A stretch of DNA of 64,000 bases. It comes from Micromonospora luteifusca (GTDB taxonomy: Bacteria > Actinomycetota > Actinomycetes > Mycobacteriales > Micromonosporaceae). A program made the translations under genes and the position numbers. The notes beneath the pieces are model-generated. The model had not been told where the DNA came from. It did not search any database and saw only the letters and a list, made by a program, of their open reading frames with translations. The stretch spans positions 806,001-870,000 of the forward strand of contig NZ_JAFBBP010000001.1 of the NCBI RefSeq assembly GCF_016907275.1. The letters run 5' to 3'. Shown one piece after another: positions 33,317 through 42,700 of the stretch (its first letter is position 1; each line of letters begins with the position of its first letter).

Positions 33317-36300
33317 TCACTTCGGCGTGAAGTTCCCCGCGTTCTGCGACTCCGCGTTGAGGTAGTTGTGGTAGGTGGCGCGCAGCCTCCTCTCCGACTC
33401 GTCCAGCATGGCGAGCAGGTTGTCGCCCGCCGTCTTCAGAACCGCCGCGTACGCCTGGAAGCTGCCGCCCGCAGGGCTCCTCCAGTGCGCCTCGACGGAC
33501 TTCAGCGCACTCTGGAGGTCCCCGAGTTCCGTCGCGATGTCCCTCCGTCGCAGCCCGGTGAAGTCGGCTGCGGACGCCAGCTTGTCGATCTCGACCGCGA
33601 AGGAGAAGTGACCACCGTCGGGCCCTGGCCTGAACCCCTCGGTCGGCGTGCCGTTGGGGTCGAACTCGATCCAGTCGTCCTTGCCGAACACCCACCTCAC
33701 GTCGCCGTTCGGCAGGTACTCGATCCCGAAGAAGCGGTTGGTTTTGACGTCGTACCCGCGGCGGAAGAAGCCGGCCTCGAACGTGTCGAAGATGAGGTCG
33801 TCCCCGACCGTCATCTTGATCGGGGCGCCGTCGGGCCCGTACACGGTGACCTTGTCCCCAACCACGACCTTGTACCCGTCGTCGCCGGTGTTGTACGTGA
33901 TGTCGATGTCTTCGCCGGTGCTCGTCTTGCCCTTCTCCGGACGTCCCTTCTCGTCGAACTCCGTGAAGATCGAACCATCACTCGTCTTCATCCAGTACGG
34001 GTCGCCATTCTCGTTCACGCGAACGACGACGCCCGACCCGTACGTTATCTCCGAACCGCCGTCCGAGTTGTACACGATCCCGACCGAAACACCCTCGGCA
34101 GTCTTACCGCTCTTCGGATCACCACTCTCATAGAACTCGGTGAAGACGGAACCATCACTCGTCTTCATCCAAACCGGATCGCCATTCTCGTTCACCCGAA
34201 CGACAACACCCGACCCGTACGTTATCTCCGAACCACCATCCGAGTTATACACGATCCCGACGGAAACACCCTCAGCAGTCTTACCGCTCTTCGGATCACC
34301 ACTCTCATAGAACTCGGTGAAGACGGAACCATCACTCGTCTTCATCCAAACCGGATCGCCATTCTCGTTCACCCGAACGACAACACCCGACCCGTACGTT
34401 ATCTCCGAACCACCATCCGAGTTATACACGATCCCAACGGAAACACCCTCAGCAGTCTCGCCGCTCTTCGGATCACCACTCTCATAAAACTCCGTGAAGA
34501 CCGAACCATCAGCGGTTCGCATGAAGTACGGGTCGCCCTGCGCGTTGTAGCGCACCAGGACTCCGGATCCGTACGTTATCTCGGACCCGCCGTTGTCCTG
34601 GTACGTGATCGATATGGAAACGCCGTCCGGAGCCGTACCCTGCGTAGGCCTTCCATCCTCATCGAACGAGGTGAACGTGGTCGTGTCCGGGAGCACCTGG
34701 CGGATCGGCAGCGAATTCGGACCATACTCGACGACCAGGCCGCTGTCGTACCGGTAGACGGTATGACCCTCGGACGGGTATTCGACGGTGAACGCGCCGG
34801 AGTCGGGTGAATATCCCTTGTCGGGCCTGTTCTCCGCGTCAAACGAGATGTATACGGTTCCATCCGGAGTCACCTGCCGGATGATGATGCCATCCGGATT
34901 GAACTCGGCCGTCGCACCGTCCGCATAACGCGTGATCGTGTTGCCATTACTCGGATACTCGAGCGTAAAGTCCTGCCCGTCGGCGGCGCTGCCCTCGGTC
35001 GGCCGCCCTGAGCCGTCGAAGCCCGAATACACCGTGCCGTCCGGCGACACCTGCCGCAGCACTACACCATCGGCACCGAACTCCACCACACTGCCATCGG
35101 CGTAACGCGTGATCGTGTTGCCATTACCTGGATACTCGAGCGTAAAGTCCTGCCCGTCGGCGGCGCTGCCCTCGGTCGGCCGCCCTGAGCCGTCGAAACC
35201 CGAATACACCGTCCCGTCCGGCGACACCTGCCGCAGCACTACACCATCGGCACCGAACTCCACCACACTGCCATCGGCGTAACGCGTCACCGAATGACCA
35301 TCCGGACGATACGAAATACTGAAATCCTGACCGCCCGCGAAACCCTCCGTCGGCCGACCCGAACCGTCGAAACCCGAAAACACCGTGCCATCCGGCGACA
35401 CCTGCCGAAGCACCACACCATCGGCACCGAACTCCACCACACTGCCATCGGCGTAACGCGTCACCGAATGACCATCCGGACCATACGAAATACTGAAATC
35501 CTGACCGCCCGCGAAACCCTCCGTCGGCCGACCCGAACCATCAAAACCCGAAAACACCGTGCCATCCGGCGACACCTGCCGAAGCACCACACCATCGGCA
35601 CCGAACTCCACCACACTGCCATCGGCGTAACGCGTCACCGAATGACCATCCGGACCATACGAAATACTGAAATCCTGACCGCCCGCGAAACCCTCCGTCG
35701 GCCGACCCGAACCATCAAAACCCGAAAACACCGTCCCGTCCGGCGACGACTGCGAGAGCACTACACCATCGGCACCGAACTCCACCACACTGCCATCGGC
35801 ATAACGCGTCACCGAATGACCATCCGGACGGTAGTTGACCCGGAAGGGCTCCCCGTCGACCGAACCGGCTAGCGGTCGGTGTTGCGCGTCGAACTCGCTA
35901 TAGACAGTGCCGTCGCCAGTGTCCTGCCAAACGACGCTACCCTCTGCATCGAAGCGAGCGGCGGAGCCATCTGCGTAACGGACGATGGAGCTGTCGTCGG
36001 CCGCCCGATAATCGATGGTGAAACTGGAGCCTTCGGCAACACCGGCATGCGGTCTGCCCTGGCCATCGGAGGATGAGTAGACCGTACCGTCAACGGTCGT
36101 CTGCCGGACAAGGCCGCCACCTGCGTCATATTCGGCGGACGAACCATCCTCGTAGCAGGTGAGGTTACCGCCGTCGGGACGGTACGTGATGGTGAAGTGG
36201 TTGCCGTTCGCAATTCCCGCATGAGGGCGGTCGAGGGAATCGAACGATTCGAGAACGGTGCCGTCGGCGGTTTGCTGTCGGAGGATGCGGGTGTCGGGGA

Positions 36301-36556
36301 CTGGTTCGGCGTCACCACGGGGGTCGGTGGGCGGGTCGGCATTGGCGGGCTCCGAGGAGGTGTCGGCGGGCTGGGATGCGTCGGACGCCGACAGGACGGT
36401 GCCGTCGGGCAGCGTCCGCCTGAACAGGTGCCCGTTCAGGTCGAATTCGGCGACCGTGCCATCGGTGTACCAGACGGTCGAGCCGGCACCGTCGCCCGCG
36501 GGTTCGTCGGCCGTCGCCGGCGCTCGCCCCGAGGTACCGGAGTTGGTCATCTGCAT
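33317..36556 (-). CDS. Repeat-rich protein with C-terminal WXG-like export domain
   Basis: 1079 aa, ATG start with AGGTGG upstream. Residues about 30-960 are a chain of beta-hairpin repeats built on DGTV..FD..GRP and YADGSVVEFGADG, reminiscent of YD/RHS or MORN-like strands. The central block uses 58-residue units, the later block 59-residue units (YGSGVVVRVNENGDP). The last 90 residues form a helical hairpin with a WXG-like turn (WRSPAG, Trp1025) and end in YLNAE (1065-1069), a YxxxD/E motif. A WXG-type domain at the C-terminus rather than the N-terminus is unusual. Predicted T7SS-exported adhesin-like or scaffold protein. Divergent from the 247-aa WXG protein and likely functionally paired with it. 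Confidence 0.78.
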   Translation of the reverse strand: MQMTNSGTSGRAPATADEPAGDGAGSTVWYTDGTVAEFDLNGHLFRRTLPDGTVLSASDASQPADTSSEPANADPPTDPRGDAEPVPDTRILRQQTADGTVLESFDSLDRPHAGIANGNHFTITYRPDGGNLTCYEDGSSAEYDAGGGLVRQTTVDGTVYSSSDGQGRPHAGVAEGSSFTIDYRAADDSSIVRYADGSAARFDAEGSVVWQDTGDGTVYSEFDAQHRPLAGSVDGEPFRVNYRPDGHSVTRYADGSVVEFGADGVVLSQSSPDGTVFSGFDGSGRPTEGFAGGQDFSISYGPDGHSVTRYADGSVVEFGADGVVLRQVSPDGTVFSGFDGSGRPTEGFAGGQDFSISYGPDGHSVTRYADGSVVEFGADGVVLRQVSPDGTVFSGFDGSGRPTEGFAGGQDFSISYRPDGHSVTRYADGSVVEFGADGVVLRQVSPDGTVYSGFDGSGRPTEGSAADGQDFTLEYPGNGNTITRYADGSVVEFGADGVVLRQVSPDGTVYSGFDGSGRPTEGSAADGQDFTLEYPSNGNTITRYADGATAEFNPDGIIIRQVTPDGTVYISFDAENRPDKGYSPDSGAFTVEYPSEGHTVYRYDSGLVVEYGPNSLPIRQVLPDTTTFTSFDEDGRPTQGTAPDGVSISITYQDNGGSEITYGSGVLVRYNAQGDPYFMRTADGSVFTEFYESGDPKSGETAEGVSVGIVYNSDGGSEITYGSGVVVRVNENGDPVWMKTSDGSVFTEFYESGDPKSGKTAEGVSVGIVYNSDGGSEITYGSGVVVRVNENGDPVWMKTSDGSVFTEFYESGDPKSGKTAEGVSVGIVYNSDGGSEITYGSGVVVRVNENGDPYWMKTSDGSIFTEFDEKGRPEKGKTSTGEDIDITYNTGDDGYKVVVGDKVTVYGPDGAPIKMTVGDDLIFDTFEAGFFRRGYDVKTNRFFGIEYLPNGDVRWVFGKDDWIEFDPNGTPTEGFRPGPDGGHFSFAVEIDKLASAADFTGLRRRDIATELGDLQSALKSVEAHWRSPAGGSFQAYAAVLKTAGDNLLAMLDESERRLRATYHNYLNAESQNAGNFTPK
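33965..34497 (-). repeat. Three 177-base coding repeats (59 codons)
   Basis: Near-identical units of 177 bases; for example AAACCGGATC recurs at 34171 and 34348. They encode the YGSGVVVRVNENG units of the 1079-aa protein. Two of the three copies are almost base-identical, so they duplicated recently or are kept uniform by recombination. Confidence 0.85.
35113..35815 (-). repeat. 174-base coding repeats (58 codons)
   Basis: TCACCGAATGACCATCCGGA recurs at 35287, 35461 and 35635, and again with small changes at 35809, always 174 bases apart. Two diverged units continue towards 34930. Coding codons here end in T more often than elsewhere in the window, so the block stands out by composition. Confidence 0.88.
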
Positions 36557-36715
36557 ACCACCTAGGACAGAGGGTCAGGCAGGTGCAGGCTAGCGAGCAT
36601 TCGAGGGGCGCCGGCAAGCCCTTGTACGGGGGTCTACCGCGCAATGGCACGGGGGCACCGAAATCGGGACGTTGACAACGATCCTGGCGCGACGAAACGC
36701 TATCGGAAAAGGAGT

Positions 36716-37459
36716 ATGTACCGCCTACCGCCCACGTTGGAGTCGCCGTACACGTGGGCGGCAGATGCGCACGAGATGGGGATCGACGTGGTCAACAAGG
36801 CCGACTACAACAACGAGACGGTCAAGCTCGGGGTGGCACCGGTCGAAATATTCGATCTGGGCAAGAAGGTCAACGATCTCAGCACGGCGATTGCCAACAA
36901 CTTCCTCGCGATCCACGCGCAGTGGGAAGACCTGGCGCTCGGCTGGGCGGGCAAGAGCCAGCAGGAGAGCCAGGACTTCTCGGACAAGTACAAGGTCGCG
37001 TTGGACGACTTCTTCGGCGAGGAGGGGGCGGACACCGACGCGAACAAGAAGCAGGGCGTGATCAATCGCGTGGCCGGCGGGGTGCAGGGTGCCGGCGACG
37101 CGTACGCGCAGGCCGAGGTCAACCTGTTCTACGCGTTCAAGTGGTTTGCCGACTCATTGGAGTTTCCCGACAAGGAACTCGACACCTCGGTCCGCGATCA
37201 CGCCAATGTAGACCCGCCGGAGAAGGGACCCGATCCCACGCCGGGTGAGCGGGACTTCACCGGCCCGCCGATCGGCGAGAAGACGTCGGGCGGGCCCACC
37301 CCGTGGTTCAAGGAGGGCGAACCGGTCAAGGGCGAATGGTCGTGGGTCGAGACGGTCGACGGCCCCAACGACAAGAGGATCACCGTCAAGGACGGGGCGA
37401 TCTGGACCGGCTACGAGGGTGACGGCGTGACGGTCGAGTGGGTCCCGGACGCCCAGTAG
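36716..37459 (+). CDS. WXG-type T7SS substrate with C-terminal extension
   Basis: 247 aa from the ATG at 36716. AAAAGGAG lies almost against this ATG, an odd spacing, so a start elsewhere is possible; the frame runs back to 36644 but with poor codon bias. An N-terminal helical hairpin carries the W-x-G turn as WAG (77-79), and the second helix is followed by YAQAE (130-134), a YxxxD/E motif. A 90-residue Pro-rich, polar tail ends in a small beta segment (ITVKDGAIWTGYEGDGVTVEW). It resembles ESX substrates of the EspB or long-WXG type. Divergent from the repeat protein at 36556; the 159-base gap has TTGACA at 36672-36677 but no matching -10. Confidence 0.78.
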   Translation: MYRLPPTLESPYTWAADAHEMGIDVVNKADYNNETVKLGVAPVEIFDLGKKVNDLSTAIANNFLAIHAQWEDLALGWAGKSQQESQDFSDKYKVALDDFFGEEGADTDANKKQGVINRVAGGVQGAGDAYAQAEVNLFYAFKWFADSLEFPDKELDTSVRDHANVDPPEKGPDPTPGERDFTGPPIGEKTSGGPTPWFKEGEPVKGEWSWVETVDGPNDKRITVKDGAIWTGYEGDGVTVEWVPDAQ

Positions 37460-37473
37460 TCACGTAACGGGAT

Positions 37474-37506
37474 GGCGTCGCCGGTGCCTGGGACACCGGC
37501 GACGCC
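37474..37506. terminator. Bidirectional terminator hairpin between convergent genes
   Basis: Perfect 13-base arms GGCGTCGCCGGTG (37474-37486) and CACCGGCGACGCC (37494-37506) with a seven-base loop, in the 63-base gap between the stops of the 247-aa and 715-aa genes. No U tract on either side. Confidence 0.78.
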
Positions 37507-37522
37507 TCCCCCAGCGCGTTCG

Positions 37523-39670
37523 TCAGAGGTCGGGGCAGTCGGCAACGTGGATGGCCACCTCATCCAGCACGGGGCGGTACTTCTCGGGCAGTTGCGGGGC
37601 CACCGCCGCCAGGATCCTCAGCAGGTTGGGCCGTCCCTCGCGGGGCAGGTAGGCCGCGTGACGGAAGATCTCCTGCTCGACCTTTTCCCGCGACTCCCCG
37701 TCGAGCCGCATGCCGACAGCCCGCAGGATTGCCCGGCTCGCGCCGTCGTCCAGCGTCCCGAGCGTGATTGAGGCCAGATCTTCGAACGCCGTCCTCCGGG
37801 CCTCGGGCTCCTTGACCACCAGCCCGGGCACAGCGGAGAGGATCCGCTCGTGGCGTTCCTCTGCGGTGGCGGCCTCGTGCACGCCCAACCCAACATCGAG
37901 CAGGTCCTGCGTCATCCCCAGGAACCTGGCATGGGCGGCGAACACGTCCGGGTCGACGCCGAGGCCGTCGATCTGGGGGCGGAGTTCCCGCAACGCTGGA
38001 CCGTGCTCGGCCAGCTCGGCGCGGATCGCCGAGGTGTCGTTCAACGGCAGCGACAGGTACGACAGCAGCCGCTCGGGCAGCCGGGTGAGATTGGACTCCC
38101 GTCGCCGATCGGTCGCTGCCCGCAGCAGCGCGGGGGTGATGTCCTTCTGCGGCGGCACGCTCACCGCACTTCCTTCGGGACCTCGGGCCTCCCACAGGTT
38201 GTCGAGGTTGAGGCTGAGGCCACCACCCGCCAGCGACCCGGCGCCCGCCGCGCCCGTGGTGCGCCGCACCAACGGGACGTGATAGCGGTCCAGGATGTCG
38301 AGGACGGGCTTGTCGACGTCGCCCCAGGCGACCACCGTCGGCACCGCGCCGCTGACGTAATACTGGAACAACCGCATCTCCAGCCTGAGCCGGTCGCCCC
38401 GGGTCGACTGGGCGGACGGTCGCGCCGCCGGCCGTCCACCGCCGATGACGATCACATCCTGCTCGCCGTCGCCGGCCGCCCTCGTCACCTGCTCCAGGAA
38501 GCGGTCCGGCATGGACCCGACCTTGCCTATCAGCTCGACGGCGTGCCCCTCGTCGCGACCCACCTGGCGGTGGACGCGCACGCCGGACGGTGGAGCGGCC
38601 AGCGGCCGCCGCGTCGACGCCTCCGGGGTACGGGAGCCGTCGAGATCGCGCAGCAGGCCGAGGATTTCCGCGTCGCCGGCCAGTTCCGCCATCTCGATAC
38701 CGCCACGTGCTCGCGGGAACACGGCTGTGTGGCCGGTGCTGAAGTCGAGGAACGACACACCGTGCTCGTCGTGCACGCCGAGGTACACGCTTGTACCGGC
38801 GTCGAGCCCGTCCACCGCGACGAGCGCGTACCGGGCGGCCGCGTCCGGCAGTGGGGCCGCCATCCGAGCGAACAGTTCCCCGTAGCTGTCGACCCCCCTG
38901 ACCGGCGTCCCGGTGCGGCTGAGGTCTTCCCGGGTGAGCGGCCGGCCGAGTTCGCGCAGCGGGCGGGCGTACGCACGATCCGCCAGGCCGGCCGGCAGGC
39001 CCAGGTGGACCCGATCGCCGTCGAACACCATCCGGCCGAACGGGTACGGGTGCTTGAGCACCTCCGCCGCGATCTCGTCGCTGACGTCGGCGTAGGGGTC
39101 CGTCACCCAGTGCCGGTCGGGCACGACCCCGACGACGTACGCGTCGTCGAGCGACGTGGTGGGCCGCATCTCCCGGTCGAAGGCGAGGAGCCGGTCACGG
39201 TCGACGGGCGGGCCGGCCGCGGGGTCATGCGGTCGCAGGCCGGCTGCTTTGGCGTACACCGGCAGCCCGATCACGTTGGCCTGCGCGGCGGCGTCCCCCA
39301 GGCCGAGCACGTCCTGGCCGAGCGAGTGCACCACCATCCGGTCCAGCGCAATCGGTGGGATGCCCCGCAGGAACTGGTACAACAGGGCACGCGTCCGCCT
39401 GACGCTCGGCGGGCCGGCCTCGCCTGCAGTCCGGATCCCGTCCTGCCAGCCCACCGCCGATCCGGCGAGGTCGCGCACCGCGTCCACCATTCCGGTGCCG
39501 AGCGAGAGGTAGGTGATGCCGTCGTTGCCCGGCAGGTCGTTCGCCTCGGCGAGCAGCGGGCTGCCGTCGGCGGTGGGCGGCTCGATCTGGAGATGCACGC
39601 CGGTGCCGGTCGGGATCACATGATCGAGGCAGATCGCGTCCATGATGCGTGGCGTGAGGGGAATGGTCAC
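37523..39670 (-). CDS. 715-aa protein sharing the C-terminal module of the giant proteins
   Basis: 715 aa from a GTG with GGAGG six bases upstream, 45 bases after the 6457-aa gene, so probably cotranscribed. No signal peptide, membrane helix or WXG hairpin. The N-terminal 400 residues are mixed alpha/beta with no motif I can name. Residues about 400-500 form a Rossmann-like unit (DVIVIGGGRPA, YHVPLVRRT, NLDNLWEARGPEG) that aligns with the C-terminal regions of the 4611-aa and 6457-aa proteins. The final 200 residues are helical and end VADCPDL, with Cys712 near the terminus as in both giants. It could be an immunity or chaperone partner of the 6457-aa protein or a short effector of the same family. 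No function assigned. Confidence 0.72.
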   Translation of the reverse strand: MTIPLTPRIMDAICLDHVIPTGTGVHLQIEPPTADGSPLLAEANDLPGNDGITYLSLGTGMVDAVRDLAGSAVGWQDGIRTAGEAGPPSVRRTRALLYQFLRGIPPIALDRMVVHSLGQDVLGLGDAAAQANVIGLPVYAKAAGLRPHDPAAGPPVDRDRLLAFDREMRPTTSLDDAYVVGVVPDRHWVTDPYADVSDEIAAEVLKHPYPFGRMVFDGDRVHLGLPAGLADRAYARPLRELGRPLTREDLSRTGTPVRGVDSYGELFARMAAPLPDAAARYALVAVDGLDAGTSVYLGVHDEHGVSFLDFSTGHTAVFPRARGGIEMAELAGDAEILGLLRDLDGSRTPEASTRRPLAAPPSGVRVHRQVGRDEGHAVELIGKVGSMPDRFLEQVTRAAGDGEQDVIVIGGGRPAARPSAQSTRGDRLRLEMRLFQYYVSGAVPTVVAWGDVDKPVLDILDRYHVPLVRRTTGAAGAGSLAGGGLSLNLDNLWEARGPEGSAVSVPPQKDITPALLRAATDRRRESNLTRLPERLLSYLSLPLNDTSAIRAELAEHGPALRELRPQIDGLGVDPDVFAAHARFLGMTQDLLDVGLGVHEAATAEERHERILSAVPGLVVKEPEARRTAFEDLASITLGTLDDGASRAILRAVGMRLDGESREKVEQEIFRHAAYLPREGRPNLLRILAAVAPQLPEKYRPVLDEVAIHVADCPDL

Positions 39671-39715
39671 CAGGAGCCTCCGGGGCGACGGTGGGACGGG
39701 TTCGGTTGTGGCCGG

Positions 39716-42700
39716 TCAGCAGTTGGCGAGGAAATGGGCGACCAGTTCGGTCAGGCCAGCCCGTGCGTCGCCGGGCACCGTTCCCAACGCGCGTTGGTGG
39801 GCCTTGTGTTCATCGAGCCGAGGCACCCACGCGGCGCGGTCCACCGGGTCGACGCAGTCCGGATTCTTCAGGTTGGCTGGGTTCCTCGACGCCGTCACCT
39901 GCCCAATCTTCGACAGGATGGCCTTGATGCGCTCGCTCTCCTGCGGGTCCTGGACCACCACCGCGTCGTCCAACTCCGCCAACTCGATCATCATCGTGAA
40001 CACTGTCGCGTTCGCCTCGTCGGTCCGCGTCATCGCCGCGGTCCGGACCAGCGCGGCGACCTGCGCATGGTTGAGTTCGCCAGCCTGCATCAGCTGCCAC
40101 AGCAAGCCATCCATCGGAAACCGGTCCTTACGCGACCGTCCGCGGAGATTGAGGTAGTCGTACACGAACGTCGCCGGGACCGAGCCGCTCCGCTCCGGAT
40201 CGAAGCGGGGTTCCAGTTCCAGCACGGTCGTCGCCGTCGGGGCGAGCCGCGCCGCGGACGCCTCCGGAAGCCCTCCGGCGCGCTGCGTCACCTCGAGGAT
40301 GAGCTGGAAGCCGGCGAGTCGCGGGGATGTCGGGTACGCCGTCACCGCGTCTCGCAGCGCGGCAAGGGTCTCCGGCCGCCGCAGCTCCGCGTCGTGTTGC
40401 CGGTGGTACGCCTCCGCCACGCCCCAGTCGCGGATCACCAGCCAGCCCGCCAGCACCGGTGGCAGCGGCGCGTCCATGGGCGGGAGGGGCAGGGCACCTG
40501 CGGCCTCGAACAGCGCGCGGTCCGGCGTGTCCGCCATCCGCACCGGCTTCCCGTCCATGGCCCGTAGTTCCCACACCACGTCCAGCCCGGCCGGTCGTTG
40601 CCGCAGCGACACCGGCTGGTAGCTCGCCCGCAGCGCCTCGGCCAGCGCCTCCTCGGACCGCTGCGTACCGGCCGTGGCCACCAGCACCGGTGCCTGGCCC
40701 AGCCACCCGTACTCGCGCAGCACCTCACCGAGCTCGCGAATGGCCTCCATCGCCGACGCTCCGCTGAGGTCGAGAGCCATCACCGGCCGGCCGGCGCCGC
40801 CCGCGTGCCGCTTGATCTGTTCGAGCAGCCGTTGGGCTCCTGTGCCGGCCCACTCGCCGAGCGCCCTTACCTCCGCCGGACGGTCGTCCGCCCGATCGGG
40901 AACCGGCGCCTGCGGGCCGGCGCGCCGCGACGGTTTCGGTTCGGCCCGGACCTCCACGAACAGGTTCGACAGGTCTGGCGCGAGCCTGGTGATCCGGTCG
41001 ATGGCCAGATCGAGGGTGAACATGAGCTTGTAGAACTCGGCGTTCGCGTCGTGCTCGCTGAGCTTCTTGGCGTCCTCCGCGAGCCGGGCCAGTCCCTGGG
41101 TGCCGGCGTCCCAGGCGGCCCGGGCGTCGCGGGCCGGCTCGGTGTCCGCGTCGATGACGCCGACGACCTGGGGCGCGGCCTCGGCCAGCACCTCCCGCAC
41201 CTGGGCGACGCGCTCCAGCAGCGACCCGCTGCCGTCGAACCAAGCCAAAGGTACGGGTACGGGTGGCGTGGCGTTCAACCTCGTCGTCACCTGGTTCACG
41301 TTCAGTCGCCGCACAGCCGCCGCCAGCCCCGACGGGTCGGACGATTCCTCACTCGGATGTGCCCATGGTGGGGTACGGCCGAGGGCGGCCCTCCCAGCCT
41401 CCACCGCACCCAGGTCGCCGGCCGTGCGTCCGTTGATCTTCGAGACCCGGTGGAACCATTCGACGAGCGCGCCGACTTCAGTTGCCAGGCGACGGATACG
41501 TGCGCGCGCCTCGTCTGACCTGACCAAGGGCTCTATTCCGTCCACGTCGTCAACGTCGAGGGGGCGGAGCACGGTGGCGACGGCGGCCTGGGCCGCACTG
41601 ATGACAGCGGACCGGCCGACCTCCTGCATGGCCCGCAGACGGCCCGCGAACTCGGCGGCGTTCGTCATTCGCTCCGCCGGCGACACACTGCGTGCGCGAA
41701 TCATCGCCTTGATGTCAGACAGCTCTGAAATGGCGAATTTCAGGGCATCTACGCCGTTTCCGACGTCGACATGCGGCAGCCGGCCGATCACCCGGAGAGC
41801 GTTGCGGATCGCCGTCTGGGTAGCTTCGGAGACCGAGAGAAATTCCTGCACGTACTGGTCGACCCGGTCGGCGAGGTCCGTGACGTCGTTCTGGACGTCC
41901 TGTGCATGGGCCAGGGTCTCCAGGTCCTCGATCAACACCCGGAGGTCGCCCTCTGCGGCCCACAGCTGCGCTGTCCCGACGGGCAGCTTGCGGAAGAATT
42001 CCACCATTATGAACAGGGGGGCGGGATAAGACACGTCTTTTCGTCGCTCGGCCAGGCGGTCGGCGGCTTCCTCGATCGATCGCCCGGCGGATTCGGTGTC
42101 CACTGGGACGCTCGCGAGGTCGGTCTCCACCCACTGCCGGATCCTGCGATTGATCTCGTTCCGGGTGGACCGGAACGCGGCCGGCGGAAGGCCCTCCGGC
42201 CCGATGCCGGGCCCGCCCCGGCTGGCCAGCCACAGTGCCCATCGCACTCCGGGTAGGTTCGACCCCGTCTCACGGAACCCCTTTCCATGGATCCACATGC
42301 GGTAACCGTCGACGGTGCGACGGACAAGTTCGTCCCGGTCCGGTCGATCCGCCGGCGTCGCCGCGTCACGACCGAGCGCACCGCGCAGCGGCGACAGGAA
42401 ATGCGGGTCGATGCGGAGCCCCAGGGCCGCCTGGACCAGTTCCCCGGGCGATTGCAGCCCCAGCCGATAGGCGGACCAGGACAGGCCCGTCGGCACCCGG
42501 CCGGTGGCGTCGGCCAGCCCAACCAGATCCCGCGCCGGCTCGCGGGTCAGTCCCGCCTCGGTGACCAGTGCCATCAGCTCGTCGAGATTCACCAGCGGCG
42601 AGCGCACGGCGTCCCGCATGGCCGACGTCGAGACGTTCAGGCGTCGCGCGGCCCCCTCGATCTCGGCCTCGCTGTAGCTCGGCTCGTGCTCTCGGCCGAG

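Noticed and set aside
34880..35870. Regularly spaced repeats resembling a CRISPR array
   Set aside because: The 174-base period is a multiple of three, the repeats keep the reading frame, there are no unique spacers and no cas genes. They are protein-coding repeats.
36672..36677. TTGACA as a -35 box for the 247-aa WXG gene
   Set aside because: No acceptable -10 hexamer lies 16-19 bases downstream, so it is not listed as a promoter.
37523..39670. 715-aa gene as an immunity protein for the 6457-aa protein
   Set aside because: Position fits, but it is large and shares the giants' own C-terminal module, which is more like a paralogous effector. Not enough evidence to name it.
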